From contig NC_133397.1 in NCBI RefSeq assembly GCF_047511655.1, forward strand, positions 40,624,001 to 40,688,000: a stretch of 64,000 nt of DNA, in the 5' to 3' direction. Under the pieces are notes generated by a model. The model was not told the origin of the DNA, made no database searches, and worked only from the letters and a program-made list of their open reading frames with translations. Each line of letters begins with the position of its first letter. Position 1 is the first letter of the stretch. Shown piece after piece: positions 54,315 to 64,000 of this stretch. The stretch is from Castor canadensis (taxonomy: Eukaryota; Chordata; Mammalia; Rodentia; Castoridae). The translations under genes and the position numbers were made by a program.

Positions 54315-55193
54315 GTGTTTTAAAAGTCTAGTCCATTAATCCAACCAAGGTTTTCTGGTCAAAGGAATAGTTGAAATCCTCAAGGCCCTATCTACTTGGC
54401 TCCTCTCCCTCCTCTGCCCTTGTCCAATGTTGTCTTCTCTCCTGGGAAAAAAACAAAACTGAGAAATCAGTGATCTGGTCCAACACCTGCAAATCCCAAA
54501 TTCAAAATGGAGACCTCCAGAGGTCTAGTTACCTGCCCCAGGTCACATACCTGTACCTCCTAATTGCTCAGAAGGCCTCTTTCCTCCACTACTCTGACTT
54601 AAAGTGTGCAAATTACCAAGGTGCTAAAGAGGGGAAGGAAGTGTGGGGAAGTCAGAGGGGCAGATGGGGTTTGGTGTGGGCTGTGGTGGTCAGAGAAGCA
54701 GGAAACCTGAGTGGGGCCCTTGACATGAGCGAGTGGGTGGTGAAAGGGGCAGAGCCGTCGTTCAGGGAGGGAGCATGGGTCAAGCAGGTGTTAAATTCCA
54801 GAAGCAGGTAGATAAGCAGCATGACTCTGATGGAAAACTGGGGTGGGGCTAGGATCAAGTCTGATGTGGAGAGCAGGTCTGGCACCCAGGCATGGCCGGA
54901 GGTAGTGTTAGAGTGCTGTTTCCTTCTTAGTCCACCAAGCTGAGTCTGCTGATGGACAGCACAGTCAAAGCCTGGAAGCCCGGAGAGGCAGGCACACAGG
55001 CAAGTGGATGTGTTGCATTAAGTAAGCTGGAGAACAGCAGTTGGGTTGCATTAAAAATAAACCAAGATGATGTTCGAATAAAAACAAGAATGGAGGGCTG
55101 AGGAAGAGGTATTCTGAGGGCGGGTGGCAGCCAGTGCAGAGCAAGGTTCTGAGTGAGGCCCTGTTGGAGCCCAGTGTCTGTTCAAATAAGGCA
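54313..55193. other. unique non-coding DNA
   Basis: Nothing recognised with confidence; 54640-54900 has a weak inverted-L2 look. Confidence 0.35.
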
Positions 55194-55256
55194 AAAGCTA
55201 GACCTGGTGGGAGACAGAGACAGGAGACCCTGTCTCAAAACAAAAATAAAACAAGA
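55194..55256 (+). repeat. B1-like SINE fragment
   Basis: 'gagacagagacaggagaccctgtctc' with AAAAC/AAAAT tail; internally deleted 7SL monomer. Confidence 0.5.
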
Positions 55257-55289
55257 AAAGTAACTGACAATGGAGAGTGAGAGTTTCTG

Positions 55290-55395
55290 TGAACCTTCAT
55301 CTTCTTACCTATAACATGGACACAAGACTCTCAAGTCTATCGTGTTGCTGCTGTAAGGAGCAAATGAACTAAGATTGGAAACCACTGAAAGGCTT
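55290..55395 (+). repeat. MIR SINE fragment
   Basis: 'ccttcatcttcttacctataacatgg', 'ctgctgtaaggagcaaatgaac' follow the MIR middle. Confidence 0.45.
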
Positions 55396-55684
55396 TTACT
55401 CAGGCAGGGGTCCACCTTGCCTTCCGAGGTGGCAAATATGTATGATGCAGCCCTGAAACAAATCAAGGGCAGAGGGATACCAGAGAGCACCTGCCCTGCC
55501 TGAAGTCTTCTGGATTTAAAGATCTTGAAGCCCCATGCCAGCCAAATGAGGCGCACCTGCCTGACAGCTCTGACACCCACTCACACACACACACTTCCTG
55601 AACTAAGGTTTTGGCAGATAATGGCTAAAGGTGTGATTCTCCCAGTGGGATATATATTCTAAGGAGGCCTCAAGAACTATGCTG

Positions 55685-55815
55685 CCAGGCAGGTGCAGTG
55701 GTGCACATGTGTAGAGGCAGGAGGATCACAAGTTCAAGGCCACCCTGGGCTACATAGCAAGATTCTCTTAAAAAAAAAAGAAAAGAAGAAAGAAAGAAAA
55801 GAGAAGAAAGAAATT
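55685..55815 (+). repeat. B1-like SINE with internal deletion
   Basis: 'ggtgcagtggtgcacatgtgtag', 'ggcaggaggatcacaagttcaaggcc', 'gggctacatagcaag', A/G-rich tail. Confidence 0.75.
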
Positions 55816-55824
55816 ACCTGTAAC

Positions 55825-55985
55825 TATTGGTCACATATGGTCATTTAAATTTAAAATTAAATCAATTAGAATTTAAAATTTAGTTCTTCAATCACATTAG
55901 CCAAATTTCAAATGCTCAATGCCACATGTGGCTGGTGGCTATTGAACTGGTGTGTGGATGTGGAACACTGTCATTCCAGAGACTT
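55825..55985. mobile_element. palindromic DNA-transposon fossil (hAT-like)
   Basis: AT-rich centre ('catttaaatttaaaattaaatc') flanked by inverted arms: 'ggtcacatatggtc' on the left and 'tgctcaatgccacatgtggctggtggc' on the right, with the palindrome GCCACATGTGGC at 55921-55932. Recognised as a common non-coding mammalian DNA-transposon type; exact family not named. Confidence 0.55.
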
Positions 55986-56404
55986 GCATGAGTCAGTGCT
56001 GCTCTGCATCCATACCAGAAGGATGACAGGCATTGGGCTGGTGGGTTTTGTCTCTAGGAAGGTTCAATGCAAGCCCAGTATTGGCTCCTTCCTCAACCCA
56101 AGTACGAAGTTAACCCTGGATCTCTTCACTTGTCACTTTCTTCCATCTGCAGCCTTTGTGCACTTCCTCTCTCCTCACACTGAAATTATCTTGCTCCTGT
56201 TGTACCTGCTTAGGACTGAAGATCAAAGCCAAGGAAGCAAAGGGCTCTACCATGGTACCATATCTTCCACTGTCTTAGTGACTGACAATGAGAACTTCTG
56301 AACCCTGAGACAGCCAGCAAGCATGAGGGAACTGCACTTGTTAGGACTGCATGTGCCCCTCAACCAGCACGGTGGAGGTGGCCACTGCTTCTATCAGTGA
56401 GGCA
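55986..56404. other. unique non-coding DNA
   Basis: Nothing recognised. The 129-codon frame 55912-56301 starts inside the transposon fossil. Confidence 0.45.
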
Positions 56405-56630
56405 GAATAGCAAAGTGATTAAGCATACATGCTTCCTAGATGTGAATCCCAGCTCCTCCACTTACTGGCTTCCATGACTTTGGCTCTACATAGTCTCTCT
56501 GAGCCTCAGTTTCTTCACAGGTAAAATGAGAACAGTACATACTCTAGAGGCATTGTAAGCATCACATGACTTCATGGATGGAAAGCACTTAGACCTGCGT
56601 CTGTCGTGGACCAAGTGTTAGTTAGTTAGT
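56405..56630 (+). repeat. MIR SINE, near full length
   Basis: 'aatagcaaagtgattaagcatac', 'gtgaatcccagctcctccacttactgg', 'gagcctcagtttcttcacaggtaaaatg', 'ggaaagcacttagacctg'. Well-ordered MIR. Confidence 0.85.
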
Positions 56631-57689
56631 CACAGCAGCAGTCATCATAATAGAATTTGCCTACTGTACCACAGTCTCGGTGGAGGTTGTGATTAAGGCA
56701 CATTGAGCCAGGCACGACCTTGCCACATACTTGCTGCACTTACCTCCTCCCCAGCCTTCCCCACACTCCTTGAGATTTTTATATCAAGGTTCATATTGAG
56801 CGCTTCACTTTTGCACTCTTAGTTTTAAGAGTGACTGCTAGGTCATGTCACCAAGATCTTGCCCCTTCTTTGTTCAGCCACATCATTGCCTATATCTGAG
56901 GAACCCAAGTACTGCCCAGCACGAGCAGTGGCTGCACCGGGGATCCCAGAGCCCTCTTTGGGGAGGCAGCACAGCCTCAACCTCATGACTAACCTCAACA
57001 GGTGTGGTCTTGAAGGTCCACCTGACCCAACACCAGTGCCCTAGACACTGGCATCCCCGAGGAAGGGTATCTGGAGCCAGAGGCAAGCTGAGTCCACCAG
57101 ATTCCCTCTCTCCAGGAGTTGAATACATGGGCAGCTCAGGTAGCCATGGAGACTGAAGTTGGAGGCTGAAGATGAGGGGACCAGGGAATGCCATGACGTC
57201 AAGTAAGAGCTGAGGGAGGAAGCAACATGTGCAGAAAGAAAGAAGAGGGATGTCCAGGGGCCCTGGGCTGGGCGCTGGCTGGAGTATAAAGCAGCAGCAT
57301 CACCCTTTGCTCCTGGCACTTACTGGAAGTGTGGCTACTTCTGCCTTTCCTACAGCATGGGAGGGGCCTGGAGGAAGAGTGAGCAGGAAGACTGCAGCAC
57401 CCTTCTGATGCAGTAGATCCGCTAAAGAAAACAGCAACCATCATTAACATAAGCCAGTGTGGGTGCGGAATCTCGGGGCCCTCACAGCGCAGCAGCCCTC
57501 CCCCTCAACAGCTCCTTCCCAAGAGGCCCAGGCACAGCCGTGGAGGGCCAGGGACATCAACCAGGTGTGCTCTCCCTGCTCCAAGGGTGCTCCTCTGCCA
57601 TGAAGAATAGCCTTGCCAGATAAAGAGGTCACTGTTCAGTTAAGGGTCTGCCATCGTGTTGGGATAAGCTACTAAACCCTTTGTGGTGC
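56631..57689. other. unique non-coding DNA
   Basis: Nothing recognised. Overlapping antisense frames (60-103 codons) at 56859-57632 are unsupported. Confidence 0.45.
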
Positions 57690-57780
57690 TGAAACAGGAG
57701 AGTGAACACAGGCATGATGTGAATCCCCTGAGCAAGTCTCCTTACCTTTCGGGGCCTCAGTTAACTGGTCTGCAGAAGGG
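57690..57780 (+). repeat. MIR SINE fragment
   Basis: 'cctgagcaagtctccttacc', 'ggggcctcagttaactggtctgc' form the MIR core. Confidence 0.6.
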
Positions 57781-57785
57781 GAGGA

Positions 57786-57879
57786 GAGGGCTGGTGGAGT
57801 GGCTCAAGTGATAAGAGTGCCTGCCTAGCAAGTGTGAGGCCCTGAGTTCAAATCCAAGCACCACTAAAAAAAACAAAGT
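57786..57879 (+). repeat. ID-type SINE (second subtype) with TSDs
   Basis: Stand-alone 'gggctggtggagtggctcaagtg' to 'gagttcaaatccaagcacc' with A-rich tail. The 13-bp duplication CAGAAGGGGAGGA lies at 57773-57785 and 57880-57892. Confidence 0.9.
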
Positions 57880-57939
57880 CAGAAGGGGAGGACAGGATTT
57901 GGAGTGTATTGTCTCTCAGTGAGGGCTCCTTGCACTTTT

Positions 57940-58025
57940 GTTTCTTTCTTTCTGTTTTTGGTGCTAGAGATAAAACCCAAGGCCTTGCACTTGGTAGGCA
58001 AGCACTACATCCCCAGGCCTGCATT
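57940..58025 (-). repeat. ID SINE, inverted
   Basis: 'tttttggtgctagagataaaaccc' and 'ggcaagcactacatccccaggc' with a T-rich 5' flank (tail). Confidence 0.8.
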
Positions 58026-58529
58026 TTTGTTGATCCCAGGTGCTCTCAAAACATGTCTCCTTTGGCCCATCAGCCCTTGACCATTCTAGCAAGCTAATTT
58101 CTATTAAACAAACCAGGTAACTCCTCCAATGTCTAGTCATTCTCCTCTGATATAACGAGGGTCTGCGTGGGGACCCTCAGCTGGGCCATGAGATAAGTAT
58201 GGCTCGTGGGTAGAAGTGGTCAGAGGATGCCCTGGCTGATGGACAGTAGCCAGCAACCAAAGGGGGCCTCAAGAGTTCCTTTGCTCTCGAAGGTTATTTT
58301 AGAAACCTAAACATACATAGAAAGTTGGGCGAGGCAGCCTGGCATGTTAAATTTACCTCTGAAAACTGAAAAGGGAAGATTTAAAAAGAAAAACAACCAT
58401 TTCCTAGTAACCCAACGCCTCCTCTGCTTGTGCAAAGGAGCCTGGCCCTGTTGGGGGTGGGGGTGGGGGGGGCAGTAGAGCATCAGGCCCTACCTGGGCC
58501 TGGGGCACTGGGAACACAGAAGCCATTTT
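58026..58529. other. unique non-coding DNA
   Basis: A GGGGGT-rich tract lies at about 58453-58471. No exon recognised. Confidence 0.45.
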
Positions 58530-58805
58530 CATCTAGCCTTCAGAAGTTTCCTTTTGTGGCATGCTGATGTTAAAAATATTCCTCCCTGAAGGTGCAACCA
58601 CAGCGGAGCAGGTGTCCCTGACTGAGCACTTGGGAAGGAGCTATTAAAAGGAACGTAATTAGGTTGTCATCCTGGGGCCCTCGAGCCAGGCTTCTGAACG
58701 CCATCTTTATTGAAGGTTTTTCAGACGTAAAATATTTGCAGAACCAGGTTTACTAAAAAGGCTGTTAACACTCAGTAGGAATGGATTGTTTGCAAGCAAC
58801 AGGGG
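58530..58805. promoter_or_regulatory. candidate conserved non-coding element
   Basis: Repeat-free, with GTAATTAGG near 58656, ACCACAGCGG (RUNX-like) near 58600, 'ttaaaaatattcc' near 58570 and GTAAAATATTTGC near 58729. Sharp contrast with the GC-rich surroundings. Inference only. Confidence 0.35.
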
Positions 58806-59305
58806 CAAAATAAGTCAAGGTTGGCCTCAGGGCCTGAAATTCTTCTTTCTGTCTCTTTTCCCCATGGTGGGTAGCAACCTAGCTTCCCAATTCCCCCTCT
58901 CCTCCTCCTTCACCCTCATCACAATTTGCTCTTAAGAAAGCCTCTGTCAACCATTTACCCCTTAGCATGAATGTACTCCACTGAGCTCTGCTGCCCTCTC
59001 CAAGCTGTGGGATTCAGGCCTCAACTCTGTACCTTTAGGGAACAAATTTGTCCCCTTCTGTAAAAGGGCTGCTAGCCTCTGGAGTGGAGGTGGGGGAGGG
59101 CCTTCCTAGTGACCCTGAAATTGCACCAGAGGCAGCCACCTACTCGGCTATGTATAGAGAAAGTCTGTCCTGATTCCAACCTGTATTCTATCTTGGAGGC
59201 ATATGTGTTGTAATCACTCCCCTCCCTCCTGCTTGTTATATCCTGCAGGCTCGCCTCCACTGTCAGCACCCTCCACTGTCAGCATCCGCCATTCGCCATT
59301 CGCCC
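58806..59305. other. unique non-coding DNA
   Basis: Nothing recognised. A short tandem duplication of 'ctccactgtcagca' occurs at about 59256-59285. Confidence 0.45.
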
Positions 59306-59735
59306 ATCTCTGCATCAACATTTATTTATTGAGAGTCTCCCTGGCAAGAAGCCTGCTGGGTGGTAGAGACAGTGCAGGAGTATCACAACAAGATGCTTGT
59401 CAGCCTGGTGGGAGACAGCTTAGATGGAGAAAGACATTCATCAGGTAATTACAGAAATAAACATAAAATAATGATAACCATGGTGAGAGCAACAAAGAGA
59501 AGGAAGTGCCTGGTGCTGGGAGGATGTGACAGAGAGGAGACTAACCTGTCAGGGAAGCAAAGATGCAGTAATGGCCGAATGGCTGAGCTGAGAGTGAGGG
59601 AGTTGGTGGGGGAGGGAGGAAGAGAGAGAGAGAAAGAGAAAGAGAATGAGAGAGAGAAATACCTGCTCAGTGCTTGGTTCCTTCAATCAGAACAGTTTGT
59701 GCAAAGGCCCTGTCTGAGCCTCAGAGGAGTGACCA
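59306..59735 (-). mobile_element. L2 LINE 3' region
   Basis: Inverted L2: 'catttatttattgagagtctccc', 'gtgggagacagcttagatgg', 'ttacagaaataaacataaaataatg', 'cagtttgtgcaaaggccctgtctgagcc'. Good order; a GA-rich tract lies inside at 59617-59660. Confidence 0.7.
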
Positions 59736-60689
59736 TGACTTTCATGACATCCTTCTATTGGGCTTTAGGAAACATTAAGGATTGTGGGTACACACACAAA
59801 AAAAAAAAAATGTAGAGGAAAGAAGTAGATGAATCTGCAGCAGACCAACCTCGCATAGGTGACTGAGAATTGGCTCTTACAAACAAATCCAGGTCATGCT
59901 TGCTTTGGAGGCAAAACAGAAAGCCGGCTCTAGCCTCCTTTTCCTGGAGGCCTCTGATATACTGGCTGGCTTTTTAACCCTTAACACCATATCATGATTA
60001 TTTCTCCAGGTAAACAAATATTATTTTATGGTAAAATAATACTGCAAAGTAGAGAAAGCCAGTTTCACTCAATGAGTCCCCTGCTGTGGCATATTTGATG
60101 GTTTTCCTTGTTTCACACCCTTAGCAACTCTTCAGTGAATGAAAATTCTGTACCTCATCTTTGCCTGCTCCTCTGACTTTTGCTCAGGATAATTCTTCTA
60201 CCTGTTAGTAAGGTAGAGGCCAGCTCTATTAAATACAAGTTCTCTTACCTGCTGACCCTGATCTCTAGTGCTCTTCCCACTCTGAGCAGGGATCCAACCA
60301 CTGAGCAAGTTTGGAGGAAGGGGTGGAAGAAGTCTGGGGGGGCAGGAAGAACGCAGGTGGGCAGTGGTTGTGGGCTGGTTGAGATAGGGTTGGCAAGAAC
60401 ATTGCAAAAGAAGGCTTAGTCACCACTCACCTTCCCTACCTGTTCTTCCCCATCAATGTGGACTAGGTCTGTCTGCACTGGTAGAGGGCTCTGTCCTGGT
60501 GCTGACACTCAGCCTCACCTAGATAGGAAGGGTGGGATGGCCTAGGGCTTCTAGCAGTGAGCTTTCTGCAGGAACTTTTTCTAAAAGACTCAAAGTTTCC
60601 AGCTCCAGAAATATAGAGCTGACCAGAACAGATGTCAAAAAAAAGAGACAGAGTCCCTGGAGGACATAAGACTGGGCAACAGAAGACTG
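59736..60689. other. unique non-coding DNA
   Basis: Nothing recognised. A CACACACAAAA run lies at about 59791-59809. Confidence 0.45.
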
Positions 60690-60835
60690 AGCTGTGGTTA
60701 AGATCTTGTTAGAGACATGTTGTATAAATCATCTAATCTCAGGGCCTCTGCTTCTCCATCTACTACAAGGAATTAATCCCCTTTTATCACTGCTTTTCCA
60801 GGATGGTGCAAAGATGGAGTAAATAAATCTATCCA
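60690..60835 (+). repeat. possible MIR SINE
   Basis: 'gagctgtggttaagatcttg', 'tctaatctcagggcctctgcttctcc' are weak MIR landmarks. Confidence 0.35.
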
Positions 60836-60904
60836 CTTAACATGAGCTACTCATTTTGGGAATTCGCAAGCAGAAAGGAAGAGGCCAAGATTCAATATGA
60901 CACA

Positions 60905-61025
60905 AGCGGAAATACCACAAGGGCAAGAACTTTGTGTCTTGCACGATTTTATTGTCAGAGCCTAGAACTGTGTTTTTTACATAATAAACATTCAGTCTAC
61001 ATTTTTCAAACGGTAAATAAATGCA
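60905..61025 (+). mobile_element. L2 LINE 3' tail
   Basis: 'agggcaagaactttgtgtcttg', 'gagcctagaactgtg', 'cataataaacattcagt' match the L2 end. Confidence 0.65.
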
Positions 61026-61074
61026 CAAGCATTTCCTCTGTCTCAGACACCAAGGCATTTTAGACTACTTTGCC

Positions 61075-61200
61075 CTCACAAACAGCTCTTTACCCTAGGC
61101 CTATAAAAGATCCCCACTTTGCAGCCACAGAAGCTGAAGTTCAGACTGGCTAAGTAACTTCCAAACATCAGTTAGCTAGTATTTGACAGGATTCAAGTTT
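61075..61200 (-). repeat. MIR SINE
   Basis: 'cactttgcagccacagaagctgaagttcagactgg', 'ctaagtaacttcc', 'gctagtatttgacaggattcaag' form an inverted MIR. Confidence 0.65.
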
Positions 61201-61246
61201 GAGTGGAAGTTCCTCTAATGTCATTTCCCCAGCTGTTACATATATG

Positions 61247-61328
61247 TTTGCCAGGACTGGAGTTTGAACTCAGGGCCTTGAACTTGCTAGGCAGGCACTC
61301 TACCACTTGGGCCACGCCCCTGGCCTCT
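61247..61328 (-). repeat. ID-type SINE (second subtype), inverted
   Basis: 'ggactggagtttgaactcaggg' to 'taccacttgggccacgcccctggcc'. Confidence 0.85.
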
Positions 61329-61500
61329 GTTCCATATTGCAGAAGAAAAGCTGCTGTCATGAGCAAATATCACGCCGAATTAAATGAGAGATTCTTGATG
61401 AACGATGAAGTGAGCATCTGGCGTGCAATTAGTGCTTCCCAGATGAGATCTGTTATTATTTTCCCTATTTATTCTTATTTTTTATGATTGAGATGTAAGT
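61329..61500. promoter_or_regulatory. candidate conserved non-coding element
   Basis: Repeat-free block directly after an ID, with GAATTAAATGAG near 61377, GCAATTAGTGC near 61424 and 'gttattattttccctatttattc' near 61452. A 94-codon frame crosses it from the SINE but has no domain. Inference only. Confidence 0.35.
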
Positions 61501-62529
61501 ACCTTAAGGGCAGGGGTCATTCCTCACCACAAGGCTAGGCTGATACACGGATTTTTTTCCAGTGATTATAAAGAGGAAGCAGAATTAGCTTCCTTTAAGG
61601 GAGGCTTTGTGAACAAACCAAATCTGCAACTGTATTGGGAAGTTAGAGTCTTCCATGACTCTGCAGTGATTTCCAACCCAGGAAATGGAAAAAAACAAGA
61701 CACCTGAAAAAGAGCAGCAACCAGCAAACACAACTCCTCTGGTCTCTGAGGCCAGGTGGCCATCCTAACAGCCCAGCCCTCAAGGCCTACAATCTGATAA
61801 ACTCAGCAAATCTGAAATGGGCAGGACCCTCCTGCAGAGAAGATAGCCAATCTCCTGGCTCCACAATTTACTGCTTGGGCTTAAGTGGTGCCTAAGATGA
61901 CTTTATGACTTTGTTCAGGAACAGACTTCAGAGTTACAGGAAAGCTCTCCCCTGCCCCACCCAGAGGCAATGCAAGAAAAGGGACTCAGGAGCCTGTCAA
62001 TCCAAGCCTCAGTTCCTTCCATCACAAAATGAGCTGATAGTTCCTTTTCCCCAGGGTTGTAGCAACTCAAGCAAATATAACAAGGAAAAATGATTAACCA
62101 GGTGCCTAACTCACTGCAAGTGCTAAAACAAAACAAACCAAACCGAGTGGCTTCTAGATCGCAATCTGCCTGAGAGCAGTTTCCCCCAGCTTGCTCTGGC
62201 ACCACTTGATGCTCCTCAAATGAATGACGCCTAAGTGCCTAGGACCCCTCCATGAATGCGTCATCTCTCCTGGCAAGCCTTGCCTGTTGGAGGCCTCTCT
62301 GGAAAACATCTAGAAGAGTCAACACGCTGTTTCTCCAGCTCCCGCCTCCCCCAGAAGTGTCTGGAGTAACATGAATGGCTGGGTACCTGGGAAGGAAGCG
62401 GTTACTTTCACAATGAAGACAAATCCGTGTGTTGCCAGTCCCTCCCTGGCCTTCCTGCACCCTGACTTTGGGCCTGCTCTTCCTCCAAGATGCTTGGACC
62501 TGCTTCGGGCTATATAGAGGAGAAGATAG
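61501..62529. other. unique non-coding DNA
   Basis: Nothing recognised; a few L2-like bases at 61500-61520 ('ccttaagggcaggggtcattcc'). Confidence 0.4.
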
Positions 62530-62748
62530 ACAGCAGCAACAGGTGACTCACACCTCTAAACCCTAGCTCCTCAGGAGACAGAGATCAGGAGGATCATGGT
62601 TCAAAGCCAGCCCTGGGCAAATAGTTCTTGAAAACTAATCTCAAAAATACCCAACACATAACAGAGCTAGAAAAATGGCTGAAGTGGTAGAACGCCTGCC
62701 CAGCAAGCATGAGGCCCTGAGTTCAAGCCCCAGTACTGCCAGAAAAAG
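62530..62748 (+). repeat. B1-dID dimeric SINE
   Basis: 7SL half ('ggtgactcacacctctaaaccctagctcc') and ID half ('gagctagaaaaatggctgaag' to 'gagttcaagccccagtactgcc'). Confidence 0.85.
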
Positions 62749-62845
62749 CAGGCCAACAGTGAGAATTTGGGAAGGACTTATTCCAGTTAGCATTAGGGAA
62801 TGAATCATTTAGAGAGGGTTTAGGATTAGACCATTTTTTAGATTA

Positions 62846-62960
62846 GGATGGAGCTGGCATGGTGGTGTGTGCCTATAATCCCAGCATTCGAGAGACTGAG
62901 GCAGGAGGATCCTGAGTTCAAGGGTAAGACTCCATTTCCACAAAAAACAAAAAAAAATAG
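62846..62960 (+). repeat. B1-like SINE
   Basis: 'ggcatggtggtgtgtgcctataatcccagc', 'gactgaggcaggaggatcc' and A-rich tail. Confidence 0.85.
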
Positions 62961-64000
62961 TTTGGAAGTCAACTGAAGTTAGGATTTGGACATTAGTTTT
63001 AGTGAGCTTGTCAGCAAGAGCTAAAGAACTGCTAGTTACCAGACATGGTGGAGCCATCAATCCGACCTGCAATTTAAAACGTTCCGTTGCAGGAGGAGGG
63101 GTCAAGAAAGCCATACGCACAGTGAAATGTGCACGTGTGTCCGTATCACATTGAAACGCCACTGTGTAATTAACCTATGTGAATAAAATATTTTCAAATG
63201 TTCTGTTTCAGGGTCTGTCCCCTTCATTGTGGGGAGCCAGCCAGAGATTCCTTTCTACTGACTGGCTCCTCCGGAGGCCTGGTGAGCATGCATACAGGAC
63301 AGGGTGAGCACCTACTGCATACCGTGGGTAAGGAATAGCCTGTTACAGTGAGGCAGGGACTAGGCTCAGCCCTGCCATAGCCCATGGACTGGGGGAAATC
63401 ATAAATATGACCTAGCCTCTGCTTTCCCATCTGGCCTATGGACCTAAGACCTCCTAGGGCTGCTTGGGAAACCCCAAATGATCATGGAAGGAAAGGACTT
63501 TGAAGTGAACCTGCTGTTTGGTGAAGTAAACCAGGCTGTCTAGCACCTTCCCCTCAGGGCAGACTGGTGTCCTCCTGCTCTCCCAGAAGAACAGGTTTCC
63601 TGCCCTGGCCACACTCACACCTTCTTTCCCAAGACCATTTCCAGCAGAGACTTATACCTCTGGATAGGAAATGACAAAGAAGCAATTCACTCCAAAAGTA
63701 TTTCAAATGGCTTCTGGTACTCTCCCCTCCCCCACACGCCAGCCAGCCCTACATTGCAGTATGACTAATCCCATGAGTCACCTGGATAAAGTAGGACTCA
63801 AAAATATTTATCAGACAAGTGAATGAGTGAGTGAGGGGATGAGTGAGCAGATGACCCCACGAACGGGTAGCCACTCCCTCCGAGAACTGTACCTAGTCTA
63901 GGATGCTGAGTGCTCCTGAAGGAAGTCATCTGGGACTTTCCTAGTGACTGTTTCCTCTACTTATCCTCAAGCCCTCCATGTTTACTTTCCTTACCTTCGT
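62961..64000. other. unique non-coding DNA
   Basis: Nothing recognised; a GAGT-rich stretch lies at about 63821-63855. No exon signals of note. Confidence 0.45.

Overview
The window is mammalian nuclear DNA with no protein-coding gene I can support. Open frames are short (about 205 codons at most), scattered over all six frames, and none reads as a known protein domain. The only recognisable coding sequence is the 3' part of LINE-1 ORF2, mainly on the minus strand at 37330-38049. No rRNA, tRNA gene, CRISPR array or operon-like structure is present. The repeats point to a rodent: 7SL-derived B1-like SINEs, tRNA-derived ID SINEs, and many B1+ID dimers (B1-dID type). The abundance of dimers, plus a second ID type beginning GCTGGTGGAGTGGCTCAAG, suggests a castorimorph such as beaver (Castor). 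That genus guess is from memory and could not be checked.

Layout. 1-14.8 kb: mostly unique non-coding DNA with old MIR, L2 and MER5-like fragments, an ancient L1 3' end (6420-7155) and a SINE cluster at 11.7-12.9 kb. 14.8-16.8 kb: an ancient L1 split by three younger SINEs. 17-24 kb: MIR, L2 and MaLR LTRs (MLT1-like, MST-like). 24.3-24.7 kb: the first of four young-lineage L1 tails. 25.86-26.72 kb: a repeat-free, AT-rich block with clustered homeodomain/POU-like motifs, the best candidate regulatory element. 28-33 kb: L2, MER5-like and SINE copies. 35.4 kb: a second candidate regulatory element. 36.8-38.05 kb: a young, 5'-truncated L1 in minus orientation with perfect target-site duplications (TSDs). 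39.3-41.1 kb: two copies of a three-part SINE (7SL-7SL-ID) flanking a MaLR LTR. 42.0-44.2 kb: a nested stack, in which an old L1 3' UTR is split by a probable solo LTR and by a young L1 insertion with two A-rich tails (a 3'-transduction-like structure). 45.9-46.4 kb: another young L1 with a 17-bp perfect TSD. 46.5-64 kb: unique DNA with MIR, L2 and SINE copies and candidate regulatory blocks near 48.6, 58.5 and 61.3 kb.

Interpretation. The window resembles an intergenic or long intronic region, possibly a regulatory landscape around a developmental gene outside it. That is an inference from motif content and the absence of exons; conservation could not be tested here. I found no new enzymatic or defence system. 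The most unusual items are the compound L1 at 43.66-44.15 kb, the three-part SINE, and the palindromic homeodomain-site clusters.
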